DNA of 64,000 nucleotides, from the NCBI RefSeq assembly GCF_006547145.1, contig NZ_CP041244.1, forward strand, positions 9,464,393 to 9,528,392, written 5' to 3'. The notes beneath the pieces were generated by a model that saw only the letters and a program-made list of their open reading frames with translations, did no database searches and was not told the origin of the DNA. The position numbers and the translations under genes were made by a program. Shown piece by piece: positions 25,744 through 34,364 of this stretch. Each line of letters begins with the position of its first letter. The stretch's first letter is position 1. The DNA is from Actinomadura sp. WMMA1423 (GTDB taxonomy: Bacteria > Actinomycetota > Actinomycetes > Streptosporangiales > Streptosporangiaceae).

Positions 25744-27620
25744 GGCCGGCGCAGCACCGGGCGCAGGCCGTCCAGGACCTCGGGGTCCTCGATCGTGGAC
25801 GGGACCGGCACCTCCTGCCCGTCGGCGATGCCCCGCATCACGCCCCGCAGGATCTTGCCCGACCGCGTCTTCGGCAGCGCGGGCACGACGGAGATCTCCT
25901 TGAGCGCGGCCACCGGCCCGACCTGCTCGCGGACCATCGCGACCAGCTCGGCGCACACCTCCGAGGGCTCGGCCAGGACCCCGCTCTTGAGCACGACGAG
26001 CCCGCGCGGCACCTGCCCCTTCAGCGCGTCCTGGACGCCGATGACCGCGCACTCCGCGACGGCCGGATGGGCGGAGATGACCTCCTCCATCGTCCCGGTG
26101 GACAGCCGGTGCCCGGCGACGTTGATCACGTCGTCGGTGCGGCCCATCACCCACACGTAGCCGTCCTCGTCGATGTGCCCGCCGTCGCCGGTCAGGTAGT
26201 GGCCGGGGTGCTTGGTCAGGTACGACTCGACGAACCGCTCGTCGTCCTGCCACAGCGTGGGCAGCGTGCCCGGCGGCAGCGGCAGCCGGATCGCGATGTC
26301 GCCGTCGGCGCCCGGCGGGACGGGCGACCCGTCCGGGCCGAGCACCCGCACGTCGTACCCGGGCACCGGCACCGAGGGGGACCCCGCCTTGACCGGCATC
26401 GGCTCCAGCCCGCGCAGGTTCGCCACGATCGGCCAGCCGGTCTCGGTCTGCCACCAGTGGTCGATCACCGGCCGCTCCAGGACCCGCGAGGCCCACCGGT
26501 AGGTGTCGGGGTCGAGGCGCTCGCCGGCGAGGAACAGCGTGTCCAGGGCGGACAGGTCGTGCCCGGCGAGCAGCGCGCCCTCGGGGTCCTCCTTCTTGAT
26601 CGCCCGGATCGCGGTCGGCGCGGTGAACAGCGCCTTGACACGGTGCTGCGCGGCGACGCGCCAGAACGCGCCCGCGTCCGGCGTCCCCACCGGCTTGCCC
26701 TCGTACAGCACGGTCGTGCAGCCGGTGAGCAGCGGCGCGTAGACGATGTAGGAGTGCCCGACGACCCAGCCGACGTCGGACGCCGCCCAGAAGACGTCGC
26801 CCGGCCCCACGTCGAAGACGTTCTCCATCGACCAGCGCAGCGCCACCGCGTGCCCGCCGTTGTCCCGGACGACGCCCTTCGGCCGCCCGGTCGTGCCCGA
26901 GGTGTAGAGGATGTAGAGCGGGTCGGTGGCGGCGACGGGAACGCACCCGGCGGGCTCTGCGGCCGCGACGGCCTCGTCCCACTCCACGTCCCGCGGCCGG
27001 ACGAGGTCGGCGTGCAGCTGCTCGCGCTGGCGGATCACGCACCGCTCGACCTTGTGCCGGGCGAGCTCCAGCGCCCGGTCCAGCAGCGGCTTGTAGGGGA
27101 CGACACGGCCGGCCTCGATGCCGCAGGACGCCGACACGACCGCCTTCGGGCGGGCGTCGTCGATGCGGACGGCCAGCTCGCGCGCCGCGAACCCGCCGAA
27201 GACCACCGAGTGCACCGCCCCGAGCCGGGCGCACGCCAGCATCGCGATGACGGCCTCGGGCACCATCGGCAGGTAGATCACCACGCGGTCGCCGCGCTCG
27301 ACGCCCTGCGCGCGCAGGGCTCCGGCGAACCGCGCGACGAGCTCGGTCAGCTCCCGGTAGGTGTAGGTCCGCACGGTCCCGGTGACGGGGCTGTCGTAGA
27401 TCAGCGCGGCCTGCTCGCCGCGCCCCTCCTCGACATGGCGGTCCAGGGCGTTGTCGCAGGTGTTGAGCTCACCGCCGGTGAACCAGCGGTAGAAGGGCGG
27501 GGCCCCGTCGTCCAGCACCCGGTCGGGCGGGACGAGCCACCGCACGTCCCGCGCCGCCAGCCCCCAGAAGCGGGTCGGATCGGCGATGCTGCGTTCGTAC
27601 GCGGCCGCGTAGGCGCCCAT
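25740..27620 (-). CDS. Acetyl/propionyl-CoA synthetase (PrpE/Acs-like)
   Basis: A 626-residue AMP-forming synthetase. Signatures are YILYTSGTTGRPKGVV, the acyl pocket VGWVVGHSYI, WWQTETGWPI, GHYLTGDGGHIDEDGY and the C-terminal catalytic Lys in LPKTRSGKILRG. The overall order is that of PrpE/Acs. It makes propionyl- or acetyl-CoA from the acid and ATP. ATG 27620 follows GGGAGGA. The frame continues upstream for hundreds of codons, but that part is antisense to the MFS gene's region and is not coding. The conserved Lys is a usual target of Sir2-type deacetylation. Confidence 0.9.
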   Translation of the reverse strand: MGAYAAAYERSIADPTRFWGLAARDVRWLVPPDRVLDDGAPPFYRWFTGGELNTCDNALDRHVEEGRGEQAALIYDSPVTGTVRTYTYRELTELVARFAGALRAQGVERGDRVVIYLPMVPEAVIAMLACARLGAVHSVVFGGFAARELAVRIDDARPKAVVSASCGIEAGRVVPYKPLLDRALELARHKVERCVIRQREQLHADLVRPRDVEWDEAVAAAEPAGCVPVAATDPLYILYTSGTTGRPKGVVRDNGGHAVALRWSMENVFDVGPGDVFWAASDVGWVVGHSYIVYAPLLTGCTTVLYEGKPVGTPDAGAFWRVAAQHRVKALFTAPTAIRAIKKEDPEGALLAGHDLSALDTLFLAGERLDPDTYRWASRVLERPVIDHWWQTETGWPIVANLRGLEPMPVKAGSPSVPVPGYDVRVLGPDGSPVPPGADGDIAIRLPLPPGTLPTLWQDDERFVESYLTKHPGHYLTGDGGHIDEDGYVWVMGRTDDVINVAGHRLSTGTMEEVISAHPAVAECAVIGVQDALKGQVPRGLVVLKSGVLAEPSEVCAELVAMVREQVGPVAALKEISVVPALPKTRSGKILRGVMRGIADGQEVPVPSTIEDPEVLDGLRPVLRRP

Positions 27621-27754
27621 GTCGTCCTCCCGGTGACGGGTCCTGGCCCGGATCTGCGCGGAGGCCCGGACCGGCGTCTCCGCGATTCGGGCCGCACCCC
27701 TATAGGGCATGGCGCGGGGCCGGTTCGTCAAGGGCCCGCGCCGCCGCCGGAGGT

Positions 27755-29221
27755 CTACCCGGGGTGGCGGAGGGCGTGCGCGACGGCGATGAGGGCGGCC
27801 AGGGCGGCGCCCGCCGAGACGATCCAGAAGCACAGCTCGTAGGCGCCGAGGCCGGGCGCGCCGGTGCCCGCGGCGGCCCGTCCGGCCAGGATCGACGCGG
27901 TGACGGCGCCCGCGACGCTGCCGCCCGTGGTCCGCACGAGGGAGTTGATCCCGCTGGCGATCCCGCTCTGGTCCATCGGGACGTGCCGGACGGCGAGGGT
28001 GCCGAGCGCCGCGTAGGCGATCCCGAACCCGATGCCCTGGATGGCGCTGAAGGCGAGCATGTCGTACACGTGCGTGTTCGACACCGCGAGCCACGCGTAG
28101 CAGAGCCCGGCGAACGCCGACCCGATCGCGAGGGTGTGGGCGGGGCCGAGCCGGGCGGCGATCCGCCCGGCCATCGCCGAGAAGACCAGCATCGTCACGG
28201 TGCTCGGCAGCATGTAGAGCCCGACGTCCAGCACCGAGCCGCCGAGGCCGTACCCGACCTCCTCCGGCCGCGCCTGCACGAAGCCCGCGATGAGCGTGAA
28301 CGCGGCGAACATCGAGAAGCCGAGCAGCGCCGAGACGACGTTGGCCGACAGCGACCGGGCGCCGACGAGCAGGTTCAGCCGCACCATGGGCGCGCGGACC
28401 CTCCGTTCGACCGCGACCCACACCGCGCACAGCGCGGCCGCGGCGCCGAACAGGCCGAGGACCCCGGCGGACGCCCAGCCCCACGCGTTGCCCTGGCTGA
28501 TGGCGAGCAGCAGGCACACCAGCCAGCAGGCGAGCAGCGCCGCGCCCGGCAGGTCGGGCCGGCCCCCGGCGCGGACGCCGACGTCGCGCGCCGTGGCGGC
28601 GACCAGCACCAGCCCGGCCGCCGCCAGCGCGGCGGCGATCCAGAAGACCGGGTGGTGGCTCGGTGTCCGGGCGGCGATCAGCCCGGTCACGATCATGCCC
28701 GCGCTGCCGCCGACGCCCATGGTGGCGCTGACGATGCCGATCGCCGTGGTGACCCGCTCGGGCGGGAACGTGTCGCGGATCATGCCGATGGCGAGGGGGA
28801 TCATCGCCACCGAGACGCCCTGCAGGGCGCGTCCGGCGATCAGCACCGGCAGCGTGCCGGAGACCGCGCACACCGCCGAGCCCGCCAGCAGCAGCACCAG
28901 GGCCAGCAGGATCATCCGCTTCTTGCCGTACATGTCGCCGAACCGCGTGAGCAGCGGGGTGGCGACGGCGCCGGCCAGCAGGGACGCGGTGAACACCCAT
29001 GTCACGTCGGTGATGGGGGCGTCGAAGCGGGCCATGAGCTGCGGCAGCAGCGGCAGCACGAGCGTCTGCTGCACCGAGACGACCATCCCCGCCACGGAGA
29101 GCGCGAGCAGCGTGGGGCCAGTGTGCCGTGCGGCCGGGGCGCCGGCTCCGGGGACCACCGCGGCGCGCGCCTCGCGCACCGCCGGGACCCCTGTCCCTCG
29201 AGCCGCCGGGGCGCCGGTCAT
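27755..29221 (-). CDS. MFS multidrug-type exporter
   Basis: A 488-residue transporter with about 14 hydrophobic helices, in the DHA2-like drug exporter group. FGDMYGKKRMILL lies after helix 2. The first 40 residues are Ala/Pro-rich. ATG 29221 has GGGAGG five bases upstream; an ATG 15 bases earlier lacks this. A perfect palindrome lies about 50 bases before the start, so a TetR- or MarR-type repressor probably controls it; no such gene is adjacent. Confidence 0.85.
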   Translation of the reverse strand: MTGAPAARGTGVPAVREARAAVVPGAGAPAARHTGPTLLALSVAGMVVSVQQTLVLPLLPQLMARFDAPITDVTWVFTASLLAGAVATPLLTRFGDMYGKKRMILLALVLLLAGSAVCAVSGTLPVLIAGRALQGVSVAMIPLAIGMIRDTFPPERVTTAIGIVSATMGVGGSAGMIVTGLIAARTPSHHPVFWIAAALAAAGLVLVAATARDVGVRAGGRPDLPGAALLACWLVCLLLAISQGNAWGWASAGVLGLFGAAAALCAVWVAVERRVRAPMVRLNLLVGARSLSANVVSALLGFSMFAAFTLIAGFVQARPEEVGYGLGGSVLDVGLYMLPSTVTMLVFSAMAGRIAARLGPAHTLAIGSAFAGLCYAWLAVSNTHVYDMLAFSAIQGIGFGIAYAALGTLAVRHVPMDQSGIASGINSLVRTTGGSVAGAVTASILAGRAAAGTGAPGLGAYELCFWIVSAGAALAALIAVAHALRHPG

Positions 29222-29269
29222 GCGAACCTCCCGCATCGGCCGGTCGCCGGAGCCCGGCGCACGGCATGT

Positions 29270-29290
29270 ACTTACTTAACCTAAGTAAGT
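29270..29290. promoter_or_regulatory. Palindromic operator upstream of MFS exporter
   Basis: ACTTACTTA and TAAGTAAGT form a perfect nine-base inverted repeat with a three-base spacer. Its low GC content stands out sharply. Form and position suit a TetR or MarR repressor site. It could also act on the divergent gene at 29415. Confidence 0.65.
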
Positions 29291-29414
29291 GTAGAGCGGG
29301 GGAATCACCCCGCGACGCCCCGGTACGGCCCGACGCGCCCCCTATCCTGGTCGGGCACGGAGCCCGGGAGGCGCGCGTGATGACAGGGTCAGCCGTGAAG
29401 TCCAGACCGTCGAC

Positions 29415-30023
29415 TTGCGGCGGCTCCACCTGTCCCGCCTCTGGGCCACGCCGCTGCCGCCCGGGTGCCGGCCGGGCGAGCGGCCGGCGGTCGCGGACGG
29501 TCTCGCCGCCGACCTCGCCACGCTGCTGCCGGAGCCGCTGCACACCGCGCTCGGACCCGTTATGCGCGAGATCACCGAACGCTACGCGAGCGTGTTGACC
29601 ACGGAAGCCTGGCCCGAATTCCTCAGCGCCTGGCAGACCGGGCGGCACACGGTAGGGCTGCTGGCCGGCACCGGCTGCGCCGACCCGGAACCGCTCACGG
29701 CGGCCCTCCTGGCCGCCTGCGGCACGGCCCCCGCCGACACTCTCGTCGACGACGGCTCCCCGCTGTGGCGGTCCCCGGCCGGCGCCCATGCGAGGACGGC
29801 GCGCCCCGCCGAGCCCGAGACGGACACCCCCGAGGCCTCGGCAAGGGCCGAGCGCCTCGCCGCGGCCCCCGCGCCGGTGCGCGCCCTGGTCTTCGCCAAC
29901 GCGTGGGCTCGGCGACAAGCCGAGACGGAACGGTTCGGCAGCACACCGCCCGCCCGCACCCGCGAACTCGACGCGTTGGCGCCCCTTGTCCGCGACCTCC
30001 CGGCCCTCCGCCGGTTCGCCTGA
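29415..30023 (+). CDS. Unknown protein upstream of selB-like gene; start uncertain
   Basis: About 202 residues with no recognised domain; it is soluble and Ala/Pro-rich in the middle (about residues 120-150). The coding frame has no ATG or GTG at its beginning; the first start codon is TTG 29415 without a ribosome site. Codon usage suggests coding from about 29388. In another frame, GGGAGG (29366-29371) precedes GTGATG at 29377-29382, an excellent start. A one-base change between 29382 and 29400 would join the two. It is followed after 200 bases by the SelB-like gene. Confidence 0.55.
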   Translation: MRRLHLSRLWATPLPPGCRPGERPAVADGLAADLATLLPEPLHTALGPVMREITERYASVLTTEAWPEFLSAWQTGRHTVGLLAGTGCADPEPLTAALLAACGTAPADTLVDDGSPLWRSPAGAHARTARPAEPETDTPEASARAERLAAAPAPVRALVFANAWARRQAETERFGSTPPARTRELDALAPLVRDLPALRRFA

Positions 30024-30225
30024 GCCAGGGGGAGGGCCGGGGCCCCACCGTCCGGGGCGGTGTCGCCGGCGAACCGGCCGCGCCCGCGCGTCGCGGTTTG
30101 CCCCTGGCCCCGGCCTCCATAGGGTTGCCTTTCGTGGACCTTCGTCTGCGCAACCCCCGCACCGCCATCCCCCGCACGGCCGGCCCTCGCGCGGCCATCG
30201 GCGTTCAGGCCCGGAAAGGACGCTG

Positions 30226-31989
30226 ATGCAGGTCGTCACCACCGCCGGTCACGGTGGGCACGGCAAGTCGGTGCTCGTGCGCGCCCTCACCGGCAGCGAG
30301 CCCGGCGAACCGGGCGCCTGGACGGAGCTGCCCTCGGGCCGCCGCGTCGCGTTCGTCGACGCCCCGGGGGGCGAGCGGTCCGTCCCGGAGATGCTCGCCG
30401 GGGCGGCGCCCGCGTCCGCGGTCCTGCTCGCCGTCGCGGCCGACGAGGGGTGGATGCCGCAGACGCGCGAGCACCTGGAGGCGCTCGGCGCGCTCGGCGC
30501 CCGGTTCGGCGTCGTCGCGGTCACCAAGGCCGACGCCGCCGACCCGAAGCCCGCGCTGCGCCAGATCCGCGAGCGGCTCGCCGGGAGCGCGCTGGGGGGC
30601 GCGGAGGCCGTCGCGGTCAGCGCCGAGACCGGCGCCGGGATGGCCGAGCTGGCCGCCGCGCTCGACCGCCTCGCCGCCCGGCTGCCCGTGCCCGACCCGG
30701 ACGCCCCGGTGCGGCTGTGGGCCGACCGGGCGTTCACCGCCGGGCGGCAGAGCGTCATCGCCGGCACCCTCACCGCCGGAACGGTCGCGGTGGGCGACGA
30801 GCTGCTCCTCATGCCCGCGGGCGAGCGCGTCCGCGTCCGGACGATCGGCTGCGCCGGCGAGCCCCGCGAATCGGTCGGCGGCGTCTCCCGCGTCGTGCTG
30901 ACCCTGCGCGACGCCGGGCGCGTGGACGCCGGCATGGCCCTGGTCACCCCCGGCGCCTGGACGCACACCACCTGCGTCGACGTCCGCACCCGCTTCGGCG
31001 AGGCGTCCGGCAGGCTCGCGCGGCGGATGACGCTGCACGTCGGGTCGGCCGCCGTCCCGGTCCGGCTGCGGCCCCTCGGCCCCGACACCGCGCGCCTGAC
31101 CCTGAACACCCGGCTCGCCCTGCACCTCGGCGACACCGGGCTCCTGCGCGACCCCGAGCGCCGCTCGATCGCCGGGGTGAGCGTCCTGGACGTCCGGCCG
31201 CCGACCCTCGTGCGGCCGGGCGCCGGCGCCGCCCGCGCCCGGGAGCTGGCGTCCTGGCCGGACCGCCCGGACGGCGCCCTCGTCCTGCGGCGGCACGGCG
31301 TGCTCCGCAGGTCGGAGCTGTCCGTCATGGGCTGCGCGCCACCGCCGGACGCCGTCGCCCTGAACGGCGACTGGGTCGCCGACCCGGCGCACTGGCGGTC
31401 GCTGTTCGAGCGGCTCGCCGAGGAGACGGCCCGGCACGCCGCGCAGAGCCCGCGCGCCCCCGGGATCCCCCTGGAGACCGTCCGGCTGCGGCTCGGCCTG
31501 CCCGCCCGCCAGCTCGTCGCCGCGCTCGTCCGGCCGCCGCTGCGCGTGGACGCCGGGCGGGTCTACGGCCCTGCTCCGGGCCCCGCCCCGGCGCGGGCCG
31601 CCGAGCCGTCGCGGGCGGCGGTGGCCGCGGAACCGCCGCCGCCCTGGGCCGAGGCCGTGGAGCGGCTCCGCGCCGAGCTGGCCGAGACCCCCTTCCGGCC
31701 GCCCAGCGCCGAGCGCCTCGAGGAGCTGGGCCTCACGGGCGAAATCCTCGCCGGCGCGCAGAACGCGGGCGCCCTCCTGCGGATCGGCGACGCGATCGTG
31801 CTGCTCCCCGGCGCCGACCAGGAGGCGCTGCGCGTCCTGTCCGCCCTGCCGCAGCCGTTCACGCCCGCCCAGGCCGGCGAGGCCCTCGGGACCGGCCGCG
31901 ACACCGCCGTCGCCCTGCTGCGCCACCTCGACCGCCTCGGCCTGACCGAGCGCCGCCAGGGCGAAAACCGGTTGAACCGGGACGGGTGA
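30226..31989 (+). CDS. selB: SelB-like elongation factor with degenerate GTPase
   Basis: A 587-residue protein with SelB architecture: a GTPase-like domain (1-180), two EF-Tu-type beta barrels (to about 350), and winged-helix repeats to the end (LPQPFTPAQAGEALG is SelB-like). The GTPase motifs are changed. The P loop is GHGGHGKS instead of GHVDHGKS. The switch I region (RG.TIDLGFA and about 15 flanking residues) is missing between LTGSEP and LPSGRRVAFVD. The G3 motif is DAPGGE where DVPGHE is normal, so the catalytic His is Gly. The G4 motif is TKAD. ATG 30226 follows GGAAAGGA. It may bind Sec-tRNA or mRNA without normal GTP hydrolysis. Confidence 0.8.
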   Translation: MQVVTTAGHGGHGKSVLVRALTGSEPGEPGAWTELPSGRRVAFVDAPGGERSVPEMLAGAAPASAVLLAVAADEGWMPQTREHLEALGALGARFGVVAVTKADAADPKPALRQIRERLAGSALGGAEAVAVSAETGAGMAELAAALDRLAARLPVPDPDAPVRLWADRAFTAGRQSVIAGTLTAGTVAVGDELLLMPAGERVRVRTIGCAGEPRESVGGVSRVVLTLRDAGRVDAGMALVTPGAWTHTTCVDVRTRFGEASGRLARRMTLHVGSAAVPVRLRPLGPDTARLTLNTRLALHLGDTGLLRDPERRSIAGVSVLDVRPPTLVRPGAGAARARELASWPDRPDGALVLRRHGVLRRSELSVMGCAPPPDAVALNGDWVADPAHWRSLFERLAEETARHAAQSPRAPGIPLETVRLRLGLPARQLVAALVRPPLRVDAGRVYGPAPGPAPARAAEPSRAAVAAEPPPPWAEAVERLRAELAETPFRPPSAERLEELGLTGEILAGAQNAGALLRIGDAIVLLPGADQEALRVLSALPQPFTPAQAGEALGTGRDTAVALLRHLDRLGLTERRQGENRLNRDG

Positions 31990-32038
31990 CTCTGGCGTCA
32001 TAGATCGCGGTTCGGTTCCGTCGATCAAGGAGAGGGAA

Positions 32039-33232
32039 ATGCCGTACCAGACCCTGAAGGGCGGCCGCGTCCCGATCCGGATGTGGACCGACCCGTCCAC
32101 CGTCGAGGACCTCGCCCTCGACCAGCTCCGCAACGTCTCCGCCCTGCCGTGGGTGGAGGGCCTCGCGGTGATGCCCGACGTCCACTACGGCAAGGGCGCC
32201 ACCGTCGGCTCGGTGATCGCGATGAGGGACGCGGTGTCCCCGGCGGCCGTCGGCGTGGACATCGGCTGCGGGATGACCGCCGCGAAGTCCTCGCTCACCG
32301 TCGAGGACATGCCCGACGACCTGGCCGGCCTGCGCGGCCGCCTGGAGAGGGCGATCCCCGTCGGGCGCGGCTCCCACAAGACCGCCGTCGACCCGTCCGC
32401 GCTGCCCGGCCTGAAGGAGCGCGGCTGGTACGACTTCTGGAAGGCGTTCGAGGACCTGCACCCGGCGGTGCGGTCCCGCCTCGGCCGCGCCCGCTCGCAG
32501 ATGGGCACGCTCGGCGGGGGCAACCACTTCCTGGAGCTGTGCGCGGACGACGACGGCGCGATCTGGCTCGTCCTGCACTCGGGGTCGCGCAACATCGGCA
32601 ACGAGCTGGCCGAGCAGCACATCGAGGCCGCCCGCAGGCTCCCGCACAACCAGGACCTGCCGGACAACGACCTCGCCGTGTTCCTGTCCGGCACCGCCAA
32701 GATGGACTCCTACCGGCACGACCTGTTCTGGGCGCAGGAGTACGCGCGCCGCAACCGCGCCGTCATGATGGCCCTCGCGCAGAACGTCGTGACGAAGCGG
32801 TTCGGGGAGAAGCGCTGCCGGTGGGAGCAGGTCATCTCCTGCCACCACAACTACGTGGCGGAGGAGGAGTACGGCGGCGTCGAGCTGCTCGTCACCCGCA
32901 AGGGCGCGATCCGCGCGGGGAGCGGCGACCTCGGGATCATCCCGGGGTCCATGGCGACCGGCACCTACATCGTCCGCGGACTCGGCAACGAGACCGCGTA
33001 CAACTCGGCCTCGCACGGCGCGGGGCGGAAGATGAGCCGCAACAAGGCGCGCAAGAGCTTCACCGTGGACGACCTGGTCGAGCAGACCCGGGGCGTCGAG
33101 TGCCGCAAGGACAGCGGCGTCATCGACGAGATCCCCGGCGCCTACAAGGACCTGGAGACGGTGATCGAGGCCCAGTCCGACCTCGTCGAGGTCGTGGCGC
33201 ACCTCCGCCAGCTCATCTGCGTCAAGGGCTGA
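32039..33232 (+). CDS. rtcB: RtcB family RNA ligase
   Basis: A 397-residue RtcB. Mn-binding VGVDIGCGM has D74 and C77; GTLGGGNHFLEL, LHSGSRNIGN and CHHNYV supply metal His residues. SHGAGR has His326, the residue guanylylated in the family. RtcB joins 2',3'-cyclic phosphate or 3'-phosphate RNA ends to 5'-OH ends with GTP, in RNA repair. ATG 32039 follows AAGGAGAGGG. It lies 49 bases after the SelB-like gene on the same strand; cotranscription would place tRNA-related repair with it, but this is inference. Confidence 0.93.
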   Translation: MPYQTLKGGRVPIRMWTDPSTVEDLALDQLRNVSALPWVEGLAVMPDVHYGKGATVGSVIAMRDAVSPAAVGVDIGCGMTAAKSSLTVEDMPDDLAGLRGRLERAIPVGRGSHKTAVDPSALPGLKERGWYDFWKAFEDLHPAVRSRLGRARSQMGTLGGGNHFLELCADDDGAIWLVLHSGSRNIGNELAEQHIEAARRLPHNQDLPDNDLAVFLSGTAKMDSYRHDLFWAQEYARRNRAVMMALAQNVVTKRFGEKRCRWEQVISCHHNYVAEEEYGGVELLVTRKGAIRAGSGDLGIIPGSMATGTYIVRGLGNETAYNSASHGAGRKMSRNKARKSFTVDDLVEQTRGVECRKDSGVIDEIPGAYKDLETVIEAQSDLVEVVAHLRQLICVKG

Positions 33233-33240
33233 AGGCGCGC

Positions 33241-33276
33241 GGGCCCGGCGCCCCGCTCAGGCGGGGCGCCGGGCCC
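33241..33276. terminator. Strong bidirectional terminator
   Basis: Perfect 16-base inverted repeat (GGGCCCGGCGCCCCGC and complement) with loop TCAG, between convergent stops of rtcB (33232) and the glycosidase-like gene (33286). Confidence 0.8.
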
Positions 33277-33285
33277 GCCGTCCCC

Positions 33286-34080
33286 CTACATCAGCAGGTC
33301 GGACTGGTTGTCGTAGGCGTCCACGTACTCGGCGTGCGTCATGGCGTAGGGCGCGATGTTGAAATAGCACGACCACCGCAGCGGGACGCCGAGCAGGGTG
33401 CGCTGGCGGCCCCAGTCGGTGACCGACCGCATCCACTGGACGGACTTGGTGACCGGCCAGGAGGCGTCCACGCCCCATTCGGCGAGCCCCAGGGGGACTC
33501 CCAGGGAGTCGGCGAACTGGCACACCCGCCGCGTGCGCACGTCCATCGGAGGGGCGTCCGAGGTGGCGGAGATCTCGCCGATCGGGTACTCGTCGATCCC
33601 GATGAAGTCGACCAGGCCCGTGGGCGGCCAGTAGTACTTCAGCGCCGACCGCGAATCGGAGTACGGGAGGTTGCACGAGTAGTTGGTGTAGCAGACCCCC
33701 ACCTTCACCCCGGCCGAGCGGAACGGCGGTGCCGACCGCTTGTAGAGGTTGATGAAGTCGGGACCGCTCATGTTGTCGACCGGCTCGTGGTAGATGATCA
33801 CGTCGGCCTTGGCGCCCGTGGTGATGATGTCGTTCGCGAGCGACTGCAGCGTCGCCAGCGGCGTCGACATCGTCGGTTTGATGCTGTAGACGCTCTTGCG
33901 CACCCCCAGGTCGTAGCGCATCTGCGAGGTGGCCACCGTGGACGGCGGAGCGCCGTCGTAGCAGCGGCGGACCGGCAGCGGCCGTCCGGTGAGCGTCTCG
34001 AACGCGCTGATCGCCTGCTGCCACGTCTGGCCGCTCGTCGGGATGACGGCCGCGCCGACGAGCGGCCAGAGGACCGTCAT
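33286..34080 (-). CDS. Glycoside-hydrolase-like TIM-barrel protein
   Basis: A 264-residue protein with the look of a clan GH-A barrel. YHEPVD carries a candidate acid/base Glu, FIGIDEYP lies on a later strand, and LAEWGVD carries a candidate nucleophile Glu, as in GH26-like enzymes. The N terminus (MTVLWPLVGAAVIP) is hydrophobic but short and not a clear signal peptide. ATG 34080 follows GGGAGG and overlaps the stop of a 27-codon leader frame. Substrate unknown. Confidence 0.6.
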   Translation of the reverse strand: MTVLWPLVGAAVIPTSGQTWQQAISAFETLTGRPLPVRRCYDGAPPSTVATSQMRYDLGVRKSVYSIKPTMSTPLATLQSLANDIITTGAKADVIIYHEPVDNMSGPDFINLYKRSAPPFRSAGVKVGVCYTNYSCNLPYSDSRSALKYYWPPTGLVDFIGIDEYPIGEISATSDAPPMDVRTRRVCQFADSLGVPLGLAEWGVDASWPVTKSVQWMRSVTDWGRQRTLLGVPLRWSCYFNIAPYAMTHAEYVDAYDNQSDLLM

Positions 34081-34160
34081 GACCCGCCTCCCTCGGGTGG
34101 GACCGCGCGGTCGCGGTGCCCGGTCGTGGTCGCCCGGTCGTCGATCTGGATCCGGTTCAT
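34077..34160 (-). CDS. Possible 27-residue leader peptide
   Basis: ATG 34160 follows GGGGGG by seven bases, encodes 27 residues (MNRIQIDDRATTTG and on) and ends in TGA overlapping the next ATG. This arrangement is typical of translational coupling. The peptide is not recognised. Upstream, AAAGT and ACTTT (34197-34211) form a small inverted repeat in a low-GC promoter-like patch. Confidence 0.4.
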   Translation of the reverse strand: MNRIQIDDRATTTGHRDRAVPPEGGGS

Positions 34161-34364
34161 GTGTACGTCCCCCCTTGAACCAGGAAATGATGTCTTAAAG
34201 TAAAGAACTTTTCACGGAGAGTCGCCATGCTTCGGACGGCCTTGTTTGGGTGTCCGCCCTGGTCAGGACTTCGTGGCCGCACCAGGACGAGGTGCGCCCA
34301 GAAGGCGAAGCGGGCCGTGCGAGGCGAATCCGCTACCGGCCCTGGCGCGGCGCGGACCGGCGCT

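Noticed and set aside
30134..30226. A 30-residue frame ending TGATG at the selB-like start, considered as a selA remnant
   Set aside because: No ribosome site, and the similarity to SelA N termini (RxPRT) is too short to support.
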